DNA of 64,000 nucleotides, taken from assembly GCF_014076845.1 (NCBI RefSeq), contig NZ_JACGUT010000077.1, positions 248,001 through 312,000 of the forward strand, given 5' to 3'. This document shows positions 28,240-37,296 of this stretch, piece by piece. Every line of letters starts with the position of its first letter. Position 1 is the stretch's first letter. The notes below the pieces were generated by a model. It made no database searches. It was given only the letters and a program-made list of their open reading frames with translations, and had not been told where the DNA came from. This DNA is from Colwellia sp. MB3u-41 (lineage in GTDB: Bacteria > Pseudomonadota > Gammaproteobacteria > Enterobacterales > Alteromonadaceae). The translations under genes were made by a program, and so were the position numbers.

Positions 28240-28266
28240 GCTGCTTGAGTTAATAACTCAGGCAGC
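28240..28266 (+). terminator. Strong stem-loop after the cassette 1 PDZ gene
   Basis: A 12-base-pair stem (GCTGCTTGAGTT / AACTCAGGCAGC, one G-U pair) with a 3-base loop starts 8 bases past the stop codon. The following bases (ATTCTAAAAC) are not T-rich, so it may be a processing or stability element instead of an efficient terminator. Confidence 0.5.
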
Positions 28267-28414
28267 ATTCTAAAACCGAATTAACCAACGATTTATCAGA
28301 AAAATAGTTCCAAACTAAGAGCCATTATTAGTCAATATTATTAACAAATATTGACTTAATTAAGCGGTAATGGCTAAACCTATGAACGTATTCAGTTAAA
28401 ATAAAGGATTACAG

Positions 28415-29617
28415 ATGAATAAATACAGATTGGCAAAATCAGCATTAGTTGCATTGATTCCAGCCTTGCTGCTACAAACAGTCTATGCAGCAGATTGTGC
28501 ATCAGTTAGTTTGGCGAGTGGTGAAATCTCTGGAAAAAAAGTTATCTTAGAATTACTGGGAACTAATGGTAAAGCGGTAGCTCAACCTAAGAAATATCAA
28601 AAAACGCTCAAAGGAGACCATGCATACTTTCTTGCTCCTGGTACGCATACCTTGATTTTAAATCAATGGGATAAACGTGATTTTATTTCATATCATAAAA
28701 GTTTACGTAGAGGAGTAACGGCCAGTAATCCACCTGTGCCATTGCAGTCTGCAGTTACTATGCAAGTATTGGCTAATCAACATTATCAGTTATCTGTGAG
28801 TGAAATGGGACTTGGTTCTGTAATCGAAATTAAGGAACAAGACAGTAAAGAGTGCGAAGGGATATTCATTGCAAAAGCAAAAACTAATTATCCTGAATTA
28901 CTTGCGGTAGACCTACCCGAAAATCTTCAGCAGCAGCTAACGTCAATGATGCATAGCCTTACCGTCTTTCATCAACAAACAGCTGACAAGCGTGATGATA
29001 CTAATGTTCAATCTCGTAAGCTAAACGAACATTTTGGCACTGTGTTGGCAAGAGATTTTGTCGGTGAGAATATAAAGGTAGATAAAGTGATAAGCCATTC
29101 ACTTGCAGCCGGCGTTAATATTAAGGCAGGAGACTTAATTATTAAATTGGGAGAAGAAATATTTAATACGGCGAGTAATACACCCAGCCAAGTAATAAAT
29201 ACTTACTTGAAAGGGCGTGCCTATGGTGAACAAATATCTCTAGACATCCTTCGTGCAGGGAAAGTAATGAAGCTCACTGGCCGTTATATCCCAGTGGTTG
29301 TCCCTGAAGCATCTTACACCATTGTTAAAGGCTCAATGAATGATGTTATTAATCAAACAATATTACCTGCACAACTAGCCTTCGAATTTGACCAGTTTTT
29401 GTTAGCAATGAACAATTATTACCAACAAATGGGGCAAGGTAATAAAATCGTCATTGTTAAAGAACCAATATTTCAACTCTCAATAAATTTGGCTTCTGTA
29501 GAGAATGCGCAAAAAGAAATGTTGAAAGCGAGTATTGAAGGAAAGGGCAGTTATCATAAATTAAGGAGTAGAGAATCGAGAAGTTCAGGCGTTCTTAATT
29601 ATAATATGGGGGGGTAG
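28415..29617 (+). CDS. Secreted single-PDZ protein, paralog of the cassette proteins
   Basis: A 400-residue exported protein with a signal peptide (about 1-25, LLLQTVYAA-D). It shares the family motif YFLAPGTHTLILNQWDKR (about 69-86) and the two cysteines (near 27 and 147) with the genes at 26657 and 31344. One PDZ-like domain lies at about 205-290 (IKAGDLIIKLGEEIF). A helical region with FEFDQFLLAMNNYYQQ follows; the second PDZ and the long Ser/Lys tail are missing, although a short RSRESRSSG remains. AAAGGA precedes the ATG. It lies 183 bases after cassette 1, so it may share its transcript or have its own promoter. Confidence 0.8.
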   Translation: MNKYRLAKSALVALIPALLLQTVYAADCASVSLASGEISGKKVILELLGTNGKAVAQPKKYQKTLKGDHAYFLAPGTHTLILNQWDKRDFISYHKSLRRGVTASNPPVPLQSAVTMQVLANQHYQLSVSEMGLGSVIEIKEQDSKECEGIFIAKAKTNYPELLAVDLPENLQQQLTSMMHSLTVFHQQTADKRDDTNVQSRKLNEHFGTVLARDFVGENIKVDKVISHSLAAGVNIKAGDLIIKLGEEIFNTASNTPSQVINTYLKGRAYGEQISLDILRAGKVMKLTGRYIPVVVPEASYTIVKGSMNDVINQTILPAQLAFEFDQFLLAMNNYYQQMGQGNKIVIVKEPIFQLSINLASVENAQKEMLKASIEGKGSYHKLRSRESRSSGVLNYNMGG

Positions 29618-30288
29618 AGTCTTAACATCATCGACTTTAAATAAGTCATTATATATCTCAACTTAATGAATAACATTCAGTGAACGGTGAGCATTACAAA
29701 TAACTTAATATGCACACAAGTAGCTAACAATAAAGCTGAAAATACTTTAACAATGTAATGTAGCACCTTCAGGATAATTTATCTTTAGGTGCTACAGAGC
29801 CTCAACCTATCTTCTGTGAATAAAAGTTACGTCTATCTACGTTAACTCATATCATAAACTGCATAATACCCACACCAATTGTAAATATAAAATCATATTT
29901 CTCCGTTATATTTATCGGTAATAAGGCGGTTGAAAAAGGATCCATGTCGGTAAGTTTGCACTTTATTTATATGATGCTTTGAATCAGCGTCACTTAACCC
30001 TTTCTCTATAAATAAAAAGAAAAATCAGAAAAGTTTACCATTCTTTGCGACCATTTATTGTTGACAGATGTATTACTAAGTATGAAAGGATAAGGATAGA
30101 AATCAATGCAAGGTAAAAAGCTTAAGATAAACTAAGTGACTTATTAAAATATCATATTATACCGTATCGATATGATAGACCGCCGGTGCTAACGCTGGTA
30201 ATTGCGTTGTAAGTTGTTAAGTCAATGAAAGCACACTTTATCAATAATAGTGGCACACACATTGAAGAAAAGGGATTTGGAGGAGTAG
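29618..30288. other. 671-base non-coding gap between the two sigma cassettes
   Basis: No supportable gene on either strand. It contains a perfect 10-base inverted repeat at 29759-29796 (TGTAGCACCT / AGGTGCTACA, 18-base loop) without a T tract. It should also carry the promoter of the second cassette. A TTGACA occurs at 30061-30066 without a well-spaced -10. A heptamer TGCGACC is at 30046-30052 and also at 25530-25536 before the first cassette, which may be chance. Confidence 0.55.
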
Positions 30289-30822
30289 ATGTTAAAAATT
30301 GACGTTTTATCAGGAATGTTAGCCGGAGAGAATGAGGCTTTTGAAAAGTGTTATCGGCTTTTCTCCCCTGCACTTTATGGTTTTATTATTAGGATTTGCC
30401 GAGATGAATCTACCGCTAATGATTTATTGCAAGATACATTTGTGGACGCCTTTAATTCAATAGGATCGTTTGATAAGAATCGCTGCTTTGCTTCATGGAT
30501 AAAGAGGATCGGTTTTAATAATACCTTAAATAATATTAAGAAAGTAAAAAGACAACAAGAGGTGTTTTCACAATTAACTTACCTTTTTACTGATGGCAGT
30601 TATGTAAATAATGAAGCAGAAAATCAAAACTTATTAGATAACTTATTAGCACAAATAACGGAGACTGAGAGAATGGTTTTATGGTTGTCAGTGGTTGAGC
30701 AATATAAGCATGATGAAATAGGGCGTATATTCAATAAAACCGCGAGCTTTTCAAAATCTACGCTTTCACGCACCTTAAAAAAGTTAAAAATAAAATCTGA
30801 GGCTAAAAAATATGCAGGATAA
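30289..30822 (+). CDS. ECF-type RNA polymerase sigma factor (cassette 2)
   Basis: A 177-residue paralog of the sigma factor at 25593. It shares the region 2 block ANDLLQDTF, the WIKRI-FN motif between regions, and the region 4 block VEQY-H-EIG. The ATG is preceded by a strong GGAGGAG. It overlaps the following gene by 11 bases, exactly as in cassette 1. The predicted recognition helix (NKTASFSKSTLSRTLKKL) differs at several positions from that of cassette 1 (KKSPSYSKSVVSRCLKKL), so promoter preference may differ. Confidence 0.88.
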   Translation: MLKIDVLSGMLAGENEAFEKCYRLFSPALYGFIIRICRDESTANDLLQDTFVDAFNSIGSFDKNRCFASWIKRIGFNNTLNNIKKVKRQQEVFSQLTYLFTDGSYVNNEAENQNLLDNLLAQITETERMVLWLSVVEQYKHDEIGRIFNKTASFSKSTLSRTLKKLKIKSEAKKYAG

Positions 30823-31360
30823 TAAAATTGAAAGTGCAGATTTACTAACAGCTGCAGACGAAGATCATGTTAGGGAAATTACTGACAATGAAGATGAGCG
30901 AACTAAGATGTCAGCCTTAATACAATCTTCTAAAATGTCTGCACTTAGCGTCCCTAATGAAATTAACTGGCTTAAAATTCAAGGCCGAATTCAACCGATA
31001 ATTGCCGCTCCACATCACGTTAAAGAGCCAACTGTTGTGCCTTTTTACATTAAATCTTTTGCTGTAGCTGCATCAACAATCTTTTTAGCAATGGGCTGGC
31101 TAGTTTTTAGCAATTATCAATTACACAATCAATTAGAACAAGTGTTATTAACAAATCAACAATTAGAATCAAAACTTATAAATCCTAAAGTCACTACCTA
31201 TGAACAAGTGTTTTTTGTTCAAAAATTAAATGATATTGATAAAAAATTACAAAATATTAGCTCTTTAGATCAAAAAGTAACACTTCTTCAAAAGCGAAGT
31301 GTTCTTATTTTAGAGCTCTATAAAACACAACAGGGAGTCAGCGATGTATTCAGTATATAA
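30812..31360 (+). CDS. Anti-sigma-like membrane protein lacking the zinc cysteines (cassette 2)
   Basis: A 182-residue paralog of the gene at 26122 with the same layout: cytosolic N-terminus, one membrane span (about 83-100, AVAASTIFLAMGWLVFS), then a coiled coil (NYQLHNQLEQVLLTNQQLE). The whole protein has no cysteine. His19 of the zinc motif remains, but the positions of C23 and C26 hold Ile and Asn. The N-terminal part is more acidic than in cassette 1. It overlaps the sigma gene by 11 bases and the PDZ gene by 17. It may still bind its sigma factor without zinc, as some anti-sigma proteins do, or it may have changed function. Confidence 0.75.
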   Translation: MQDNKIESADLLTAADEDHVREITDNEDERTKMSALIQSSKMSALSVPNEINWLKIQGRIQPIIAAPHHVKEPTVVPFYIKSFAVAASTIFLAMGWLVFSNYQLHNQLEQVLLTNQQLESKLINPKVTTYEQVFFVQKLNDIDKKLQNISSLDQKVTLLQKRSVLILELYKTQQGVSDVFSI

Positions 31361-32936
31361 AAGTCATAAATTTGTATTAGGTTTAGTTTTGTTATTGGGG
31401 ATAACGACGCATACAGTTTCAGCTAAGGAGTGTTCATCTTTACAACTAAAACAGACCAAAATAGAAGGTGAAACTTACCTCTCAAGAATAAGACTTAGCA
31501 ATGGTTTGATGTTAGAGAGTGAAATTAAAAAGTATACAAGTGGCCTCAGCACTAGAACACTTCGTACCGGTCTTATTGGTGGAGATGAATTAAGGACGCT
31601 AAACGCCAGTAAACTCTATTATTTAGAACCAGGTGAACACAGCGTAACAGTGGAACTATGGAAAAAGGATGATTTGGAGACGTATTACACAGATTTTATG
31701 CGTGGAACCGATAGCCCTAAATCACCTGAACGCTTATCAACCTTTAGATTGAGAGTAGAAGATAATCATGCATATCAGGTGGTTTTTAGTCTCGATGGTC
31801 AGGTAACACTCAGTGCAGAAAAGTCATTATGCGTATTAGACAATAATTATATTCTTGGAGCTATCACGAGCAAAGTTGATGAGATTAAAAGTAGTGAAAA
31901 ATTGCCGCCTGAACTTGAAAAACGCCTAAGGGTGGTGATGAATAAACTCTTTGATAATGTGCAACCTTTAGGTCTTATTAATAGTGAAGTAAGTCAATAT
32001 TTTGGTGCGGTTAAAGACGAAAATTATAAAGACAAAGACGGCGGGGTAAGATTACTAAGCGTTTTGCCTTTTTCATTAGCTCATAAACTGGGGTTACTTA
32101 GCGGAGATGTAATAGTAAGTTACGGCGATCCTGCTTATAGTAACTTAACAGAATTACTCACGGCACTTGACTATAAAAAAGAAATGAAACTTGAGGTCTT
32201 AAGGAATAGTTCATTAGTCGCGCTTAACATGGTGTATGAGCCTGTTGTTGTGCCGCAAGTAACCTATGGTCGCGATAAAAACGATATTCAAAAAACACTT
32301 ATTGAAGGGGTAGAGTTTGATCATGAATTACAGTTTGAATATGAACGACTTATGCTTGAAATTACAGAATACTATCGAAATAAAAATTACAAAGGTCGGC
32401 TCAACATAGTAAGAGACAATACCTTGAACGAACAATTTGGTCTTATAGGTACATTAGACAAAGTCTCAGGTTCAAAATATAGCATTGTTGTTGATGAAGT
32501 CTTGCCTCATAGTGCAGCTAAGGCTATAGGACTTAAAGTTGGTGATATAATAGTCTCAGTGAATGATAAAGTAATGAACACACGATACATCACGCATATT
32601 AATGAAGAGTTAAAAAATCTAGCAGTAGGAGAAGAGTATACTATAGCTATAGAACGCCAAGGTAAAAGTATAGCTTTGACCGAGAAATTTACAGCAAGTG
32701 CTTTTTTATCTTTTAATTTAATAATAGAACTAGACTCTGTGGACACCTATTACGCTAACTTAGCATCGATAAAAAGTGTGAACAAAGATATTAAAGATTT
32801 TACACAGTTACTTAGGAACAGCCAGGGAACTCGGAGTTCTTCTACAAAGAGCAGGATTTCCGGGAAGGGGCCGTCTTCACCTTGGCAATCGAGTAATAAG
32901 AGATCAGGAAAAGAAAGCAAAAGCTCAGAAAAATAG
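31344..32936 (+). CDS. Secreted double-PDZ protein with Ser/Lys tail (cassette 2)
   Basis: A 530-residue exported paralog of the gene at 26657. The signal peptide is about 1-27 (THTVSA-K). The family motif is more diverged here (YYLEPGEHSVTVELWKK), and the two cysteines are kept (AKECSS and SLCVLD). PDZ-like domains lie at about 218-300 (LLSGDVIVSYGDPAY) and 365-450 (LKVGDIIVSVNDKVMN), joined by a helix with FEYERLMLEITEYY. The last ~35 residues are Ser/Lys/Gly-rich. The overlap with the anti-sigma gene is 17 bases. No catalytic residues are seen. It ends only 18 bases before the S10 promoter region. Confidence 0.8.
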   Translation: MYSVYKSHKFVLGLVLLLGITTHTVSAKECSSLQLKQTKIEGETYLSRIRLSNGLMLESEIKKYTSGLSTRTLRTGLIGGDELRTLNASKLYYLEPGEHSVTVELWKKDDLETYYTDFMRGTDSPKSPERLSTFRLRVEDNHAYQVVFSLDGQVTLSAEKSLCVLDNNYILGAITSKVDEIKSSEKLPPELEKRLRVVMNKLFDNVQPLGLINSEVSQYFGAVKDENYKDKDGGVRLLSVLPFSLAHKLGLLSGDVIVSYGDPAYSNLTELLTALDYKKEMKLEVLRNSSLVALNMVYEPVVVPQVTYGRDKNDIQKTLIEGVEFDHELQFEYERLMLEITEYYRNKNYKGRLNIVRDNTLNEQFGLIGTLDKVSGSKYSIVVDEVLPHSAAKAIGLKVGDIIVSVNDKVMNTRYITHINEELKNLAVGEEYTIAIERQGKSIALTEKFTASAFLSFNLIIELDSVDTYYANLASIKSVNKDIKDFTQLLRNSQGTRSSSTKSRISGKGPSSPWQSSNKRSGKESKSSEK

Positions 32937-32954
32937 TTAACGAATATCTTTGTC

Positions 32955-32982
32955 TTGCTATATATCTTTGCTTATGTATAAT
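32955..32982 (+). promoter_or_regulatory. Promoter of the S10 operon
   Basis: TTGCTA (32955-32960), a 16-base spacer and a perfect TATAAT (32977-32982). The likely start is near 32989, which gives a leader of about 165 bases before rpsJ. Confidence 0.75.
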
Positions 32983-33081
32983 ACGCATCCGCATATAGCT
33001 CAGGCTTTGTGCGGATTTCTACTTATGCCAACATGGATAAGTACTACAGCAGCTCCGATAGGGAGTTGAATGTTATTAGCG

Positions 33082-33125
33082 ATACACCCCCCTTTTACAT
33101 ATAAAAGGTGATGGGATGTATTTTG
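33082..33125 (+). promoter_or_regulatory. Candidate attenuator hairpin in the S10 leader (L4 autoregulation)
   Basis: ATACA (33082-33086) pairs with TGTAT (33117-33121), CCC (33088-33090) with GGG (33113-33115), and CCTTTTA (33091-33097) with TAAAAGG (33102-33108) around a CATA loop. The hairpin is followed by TTTTGTTGTTCTTT. This is the shape of the E. coli S10 leader attenuator controlled by L4 and NusA, and it lies at the matching place just upstream of the rpsJ ribosome site. Confidence 0.55.
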
Positions 33126-33150
33126 TTGTTCTTTAAAAATGGGGATTTGA

Positions 33151-33465
<315 letters not shown>

Positions 33466-33477
33466 GGGGTTTTAACA

Positions 33478-34116
33478 ATGACTATTGGTCTAGTTGGACG
33501 TAAAGTAGGCATGACTCGTATCTTCACTGAAGATGGCGTATCAACACCTGTAACCGTTCTAGAAGTTGAAGCCAACCGTATTTCTCAAGTGAAAACTTTA
33601 GAAACTGACGGTTACTCAGCGCTTCAAGTTACAACAGGTAGCCGCAAGGCTAGCCGTGTTACAAAACCAGCAGCGGGTCATTTCGCTAAAGCTGGCGTTC
33701 AAGCAGGCCGTGGCCTGTGGGAATTCCGCTTAAACGAAAATGAAGGCGAAGGTTTAGAGTTGGGCAGTGAATTAACTGTTTCAATTTTCGATGACATAAA
33801 ATTAGTAGACGTAACTGGCACGTCAAAAGGTAAAGGTTTCCAAGGCGGTATTAAGCGCTGGAACTTTACTATGCAACATGCCACTCATGGTGTTTCTTTA
33901 TCACATCGTTCTAACGGTTCGTTAGGTCAGTGTCAAACACCAGGTCGCGTTTTCAAAGGTAAGAAAATGTCTGGTCACATGGGTTCTGTGCGTTGTACTA
34001 CACAAAACCTTGAATTGGTTCGCGTTGACGCAGAACGTAACTTGCTCCTTATTAAAGGTGCGGTTCCGGGTGCAATCAACGGTAACGTAATCATCAAACC
34101 AGCTGTTAAAGCCTAG
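33478..34116 (+). CDS. rplC: 50S ribosomal protein L3
   Basis: Early assembly protein of the large subunit, with an extension reaching towards the peptidyl-transferase centre. The 212-residue protein has the N-terminal [17 protein letters not shown] and the central loop with [11 protein letters not shown] and [27 protein letters not shown], including the glutamine that PrmB methylates in E. coli. It follows rpsJ by 12 bases. Confidence 0.99.
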   Translation: MTIGLVGRKVGMTRIFTEDGVSTPVTVLEVEANRISQVKTLETDGYSALQVTTGSRKASRVTKPAAGHFAKAGVQAGRGLWEFRLNENEGEGLELGSELTVSIFDDIKLVDVTGTSKGKGFQGGIKRWNFTMQHATHGVSLSHRSNGSLGQCQTPGRVFKGKKMSGHMGSVRCTTQNLELVRVDAERNLLLIKGAVPGAINGNVIIKPAVKA

Positions 34117-34131
34117 TCCGGGAGATTCGTG

Positions 34132-34737
34132 ATGGAATTATCATTAAAAGACGCTTCAGGTGCTCTTGAAGTTTCTGAAGCAACTTTTGGACTTGAGTTT
34201 AACGAAGCATTAGTACATCAAGTAGTAGTTGCATATGCAGCTGGCGCTCGTCAAGGTACTCGTGCTCAAAAGACTCGTTCAGAAGTAAGCGGCGGTGGCG
34301 CAAAACCTTGGCGTCAAAAAGGTACTGGCCGTGCTCGTGCTGGTACTACCCGTGGTCCAATTTGGCGTTCTGGTGGCGTAACATTCGCTGCTAAACCTCA
34401 AGACCACAGCCAAAAAGTAAACCGTAAAATGTACCGTGGTGCGATTAAAAGCATCTTATCTGAGTTAGTTCGTCAAGATCGCTTAGTCGTGGTAGAAAAT
34501 TTTACTGTTGAAACACCAAAAACTAAAGAATTAGTAGCTAAACTTAACGGCTTGGAGTTAAAAGATGTATTAATCATCACTCCAGAAGTTGATGAGAACT
34601 TGTTCTTGTCAGCACGTAACTTATATAAAGTTGACGTTCGTGACGTAGACGGTATTGACCCAGTTAGCTTGGTTGGTTTCGAGAAAGTTTTGATGACTGC
34701 TACTGCAGTTAAACAACTTGAGGAGATGTTAGGATGA
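34132..34737 (+). CDS. rplD: 50S ribosomal protein L4
   Basis: Assembly protein lining the exit tunnel; in E. coli it also represses its own operon at the S10 leader. ATG 34132 gives [20 protein letters not shown] and 201 residues, equal to E. coli; the in-frame GTG three bases upstream is not needed. The tunnel loop has [14 protein letters not shown] and [15 protein letters not shown]. The stop overlaps the rplW start in an ATGA. Confidence 0.98.
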   Translation: MELSLKDASGALEVSEATFGLEFNEALVHQVVVAYAAGARQGTRAQKTRSEVSGGGAKPWRQKGTGRARAGTTRGPIWRSGGVTFAAKPQDHSQKVNRKMYRGAIKSILSELVRQDRLVVVENFTVETPKTKELVAKLNGLELKDVLIITPEVDENLFLSARNLYKVDVRDVDGIDPVSLVGFEKVLMTATAVKQLEEMLG

Positions 34738-35036
34738 TAAGCGAAGAACGTTTGTTAAAAGTGCTTTTAGCACCGAACATTTCTGAGAAAAGCACAATGG
34801 CCGCTGAAGCAAACAACACTGTTGTTTTCAAAGTTGTCACTAGTGCTACTAAAGCTGAAATCAAAGCTGCTGTTGAGAAACTTTTTGAAGTTTCAGTAGA
34901 CGGTGTTCGCACATTAAATGTTAAAGGTAAAGTGAAACGTACTGGTGCTCGTTTTGGTCGCAGAAGTGACTGGAAGAAAGCCTACGTTACTCTTGCTGAA
35001 GGCAGCGACATCGACTTCGTCGGCGCGGAATCATAG
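34734..35036 (+). CDS. rplW: 50S ribosomal protein L23
   Basis: Lies at the exit of the tunnel and is the docking site for trigger factor and SRP. 100 residues, starting [20 protein letters not shown], with the basic loop [23 protein letters not shown]. Its start overlaps rplD by four bases, implying coupled translation. Confidence 0.99.
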   Translation: MISEERLLKVLLAPNISEKSTMAAEANNTVVFKVVTSATKAEIKAAVEKLFEVSVDGVRTLNVKGKVKRTGARFGRRSDWKKAYVTLAEGSDIDFVGAES

Positions 35037-35048
35037 GAGTTTACGAAA

Positions 35049-35873
35049 ATGGCTATAGTTAAATGTAAACCTACTTCTCCGGGTCGTCGCCACGTAGTTA
35101 AAGTGGTAAACACGGAGTTGCATAAAGGTAAGCCTTACGCACCATTATTAGACACTAAGTCTAAGTCTGGTGGCCGTAACAATACCGGTCGTATTACAGT
35201 TCGTCACGTTGGTGGTGGTCACAAGCAACATTACCGCATGATCGACTTTAAACGTAACAAAGATGGTATCCCTGCAAAAGTTGAGCGTTTGGAATATGAT
35301 CCAAACCGTTCTGCTAACATTGCACTTGTATTATATGCAGATGGTGAACGTCGTTATATCTTAGCCCCTAAAGGCTTAAGCGCTGGAGATACAATCCAGT
35401 CAGGTATCGATGCTCCAATCAAGCCAGGTAATACAATGCCACTTCGCAACACACCATTAGGTAGTGTTGTGCATGCAATCGAACTTAAGCCAGGTAAAGG
35501 TGCACAAATTGCACGTGCTGCTGGTACTTACGCTCAGTTAGTTGCTAAAGACGGTGCATATGTCACTTTACGTCTTCGCTCTGGCGAAATGCGTAAAATT
35601 GAGTCTGACTGTCGTGCTACTTTAGGTGAAATCGGCAATTCTGAACACATGCTTCGCTCTTTGGGTAAAGCTGGTGCTTCAAGATGGCGCGGTATTCGCC
35701 CAACTGTTCGTGGTGTTGCCATGAACCCAGTTGATCACCCACACGGTGGTGGTGAAGGTAAAACATCTGGCGGTCGTCACCCGGTATCCCCTTGGGGCGT
35801 ACCAACTAAGGGTTACAAGACTCGTTCAAACAAACGTACTGATAAATTTATCGTGCGTCGTCGTACTAAATAG
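35049..35873 (+). CDS. rplB: 50S ribosomal protein L2
   Basis: Conserved large-subunit protein needed for subunit joining and peptidyl transfer. The 274 residues include [22 protein letters not shown] near the start and the C-terminal [19 protein letters not shown], with the essential histidine region, then [16 protein letters not shown]. It is followed by an 86-base gap before rpsS, longer than other gaps in the operon. Confidence 0.99.
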   Translation: MAIVKCKPTSPGRRHVVKVVNTELHKGKPYAPLLDTKSKSGGRNNTGRITVRHVGGGHKQHYRMIDFKRNKDGIPAKVERLEYDPNRSANIALVLYADGERRYILAPKGLSAGDTIQSGIDAPIKPGNTMPLRNTPLGSVVHAIELKPGKGAQIARAAGTYAQLVAKDGAYVTLRLRSGEMRKIESDCRATLGEIGNSEHMLRSLGKAGASRWRGIRPTVRGVAMNPVDHPHGGGEGKTSGGRHPVSPWGVPTKGYKTRSNKRTDKFIVRRRTK

Positions 35874-35959
35874 TACATTTAATTAATACTCTGAATGTGG
35901 AGCTTAGGTTACTTCGGTAAGGTTAAGTTCACATGAAGGGTAAATAAAGAGGATTCACC

Positions 35960-36235
35960 ATGCCACGTTCTCTCAAGAAAGGTCCATTTATAGACCTACA
36001 CTTGCTGACGAAGGTAGAGAAAGCTCTGGAAAGCGGGAATAAAAAGCCAATTAAAACCTGGTCTCGTCGTTCAATGATCATCCCTACGATGATCGGATTG
36101 ACCATAGCTGTCCATAATGGCCGTCAACACGTACCTGTATTTGTAACTGATGAAATGATCGGTCACAAATTAGGAGAATTTGCACCAACTCGTACTTATC
36201 GCGGTCATATCGCTGATAAGAAAGCGAAGAAATAG
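35960..36235 (+). CDS. rpsS: 30S ribosomal protein S19
   Basis: Head protein that pairs with S13 and contacts A-site tRNA. 91 residues, [16 protein letters not shown] at the start, then [22 protein letters not shown] and [24 protein letters not shown] precedes the ATG. Confidence 0.99.
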   Translation: MPRSLKKGPFIDLHLLTKVEKALESGNKKPIKTWSRRSMIIPTMIGLTIAVHNGRQHVPVFVTDEMIGHKLGEFAPTRTYRGHIADKKAKK

Positions 36236-36245
36236 GGGAAATTAA

Positions 36246-36578
36246 ATGGAAGCTATCGCTATACATAAATTTGCCCGCGGTTCTGCTCAAAAAGCACGTT
36301 TAGTTGTGGATCAAATCCGCGGCTTACATGTAGAGAAAGCACTTGAAATACTAACTTTCAGCAACAAGTCAGCTGCTGAATTAGTTAAAAAAGTACTTAA
36401 CTCTGCAATTGCTAATGCTGAGCATAACGAAGGTGCAGACATTGATGAACTTATCGTAAAAACTATTACGGTTGATGATGGTCCAACAATGAAACGTATC
36501 CGACCTCGTGCAAAAGGCCGTGCGGATCGTATAATTAAACGTACAAGCCACATAACTGTGATTGTATCTGATAACTAG
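36246..36578 (+). CDS. rplV: 50S ribosomal protein L22
   Basis: Large-subunit protein with a beta hairpin in the exit tunnel, a site where mutations give macrolide resistance. 110 residues, equal to E. coli, with [19 protein letters not shown] and the hairpin [20 protein letters not shown], apparently wild type. Confidence 0.99.
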   Translation: MEAIAIHKFARGSAQKARLVVDQIRGLHVEKALEILTFSNKSAAELVKKVLNSAIANAEHNEGADIDELIVKTITVDDGPTMKRIRPRAKGRADRIIKRTSHITVIVSDN

Positions 36579-36590
36579 GAGTATATTAGT

Positions 36591-37286
36591 ATGGGTCAAA
36601 AAGTTCATCCTAACGGTATTCGCTTAGGTATCACGAAACCTTTCGCGTCTACTTGGTTTGCAAGTAATAAAGACTTCGCTGAAAATTTACGCGGTGACCA
36701 TTTGGTTCGCGAATATTTGAAAGAGAAGCTTGTCCGTGCATCATTATCTAAAGTAGTGATTGAACGTCCAGCTAAATCTATCCGCGTAACAATTCACACG
36801 GCTCGTCCGGGTGTAGTTATCGGTAAGAAAGGCGAAGATGTTGAAAAACTACGTTTAGCTGTTTCTAAAATTGCTGGTGTTCCTGCTCAAATCAACATCG
36901 CTGAAGTACGTAAGCCAGAAATGGATGCGCAGCTTGTTGCCGACAGCATTGCTAGTCAATTAGAACGTCGTGTGATGTTTCGTCGCGCTATGAAACGTGC
37001 TGTACAAAATGCTATGCGTCTAGGCGCAAAGGGTATTAAAGTACAAGTAAGTGGTCGTTTAGGCGGTGCAGATATTGCACGTGCTGAATGGTATCGTGAA
37101 GGTCGTGTACCACTACACACTTTACGTGCTGACATCGACTATGCTATTGCACGCGGTAACACAACTTATGGTGTTATTGGTATCAAAGTGTGGATCTTTA
37201 AAGGTGAAATCATTGGTAATATGCCTCTACAGGCAGAAGTACCAGCGGCTAAACCTAAAAGAAAAAACAACCGCAAGCCTAAGTAG
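36591..37286 (+). CDS. rpsC: 30S ribosomal protein S3
   Basis: Guards the mRNA entry channel with S4 and S5. 231 residues: [13 protein letters not shown] at the start, a KH domain with [15 protein letters not shown], and the C-terminal domain with [19 protein letters not shown] basic tail ends in RKNNRKPK. Confidence 0.99.
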   Translation: MGQKVHPNGIRLGITKPFASTWFASNKDFAENLRGDHLVREYLKEKLVRASLSKVVIERPAKSIRVTIHTARPGVVIGKKGEDVEKLRLAVSKIAGVPAQINIAEVRKPEMDAQLVADSIASQLERRVMFRRAMKRAVQNAMRLGAKGIKVQVSGRLGGADIARAEWYREGRVPLHTLRADIDYAIARGNTTYGVIGIKVWIFKGEIIGNMPLQAEVPAAKPKRKNNRKPK

Positions 37287-37296
37287 GAGCTAAGTA

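Noticed and set aside
25530-30052. Shared TGCGACC heptamer as an ECF promoter element
   Set aside because: Distances to the two sigma starts differ greatly (about 63 and 243 bases) and no partner element is shared, so chance is likely.
26657-32936. DegP/DegS-like proteases
   Set aside because: PDZ-like domains are present but no trypsin-like domain or catalytic Ser/His/Asp context was found.
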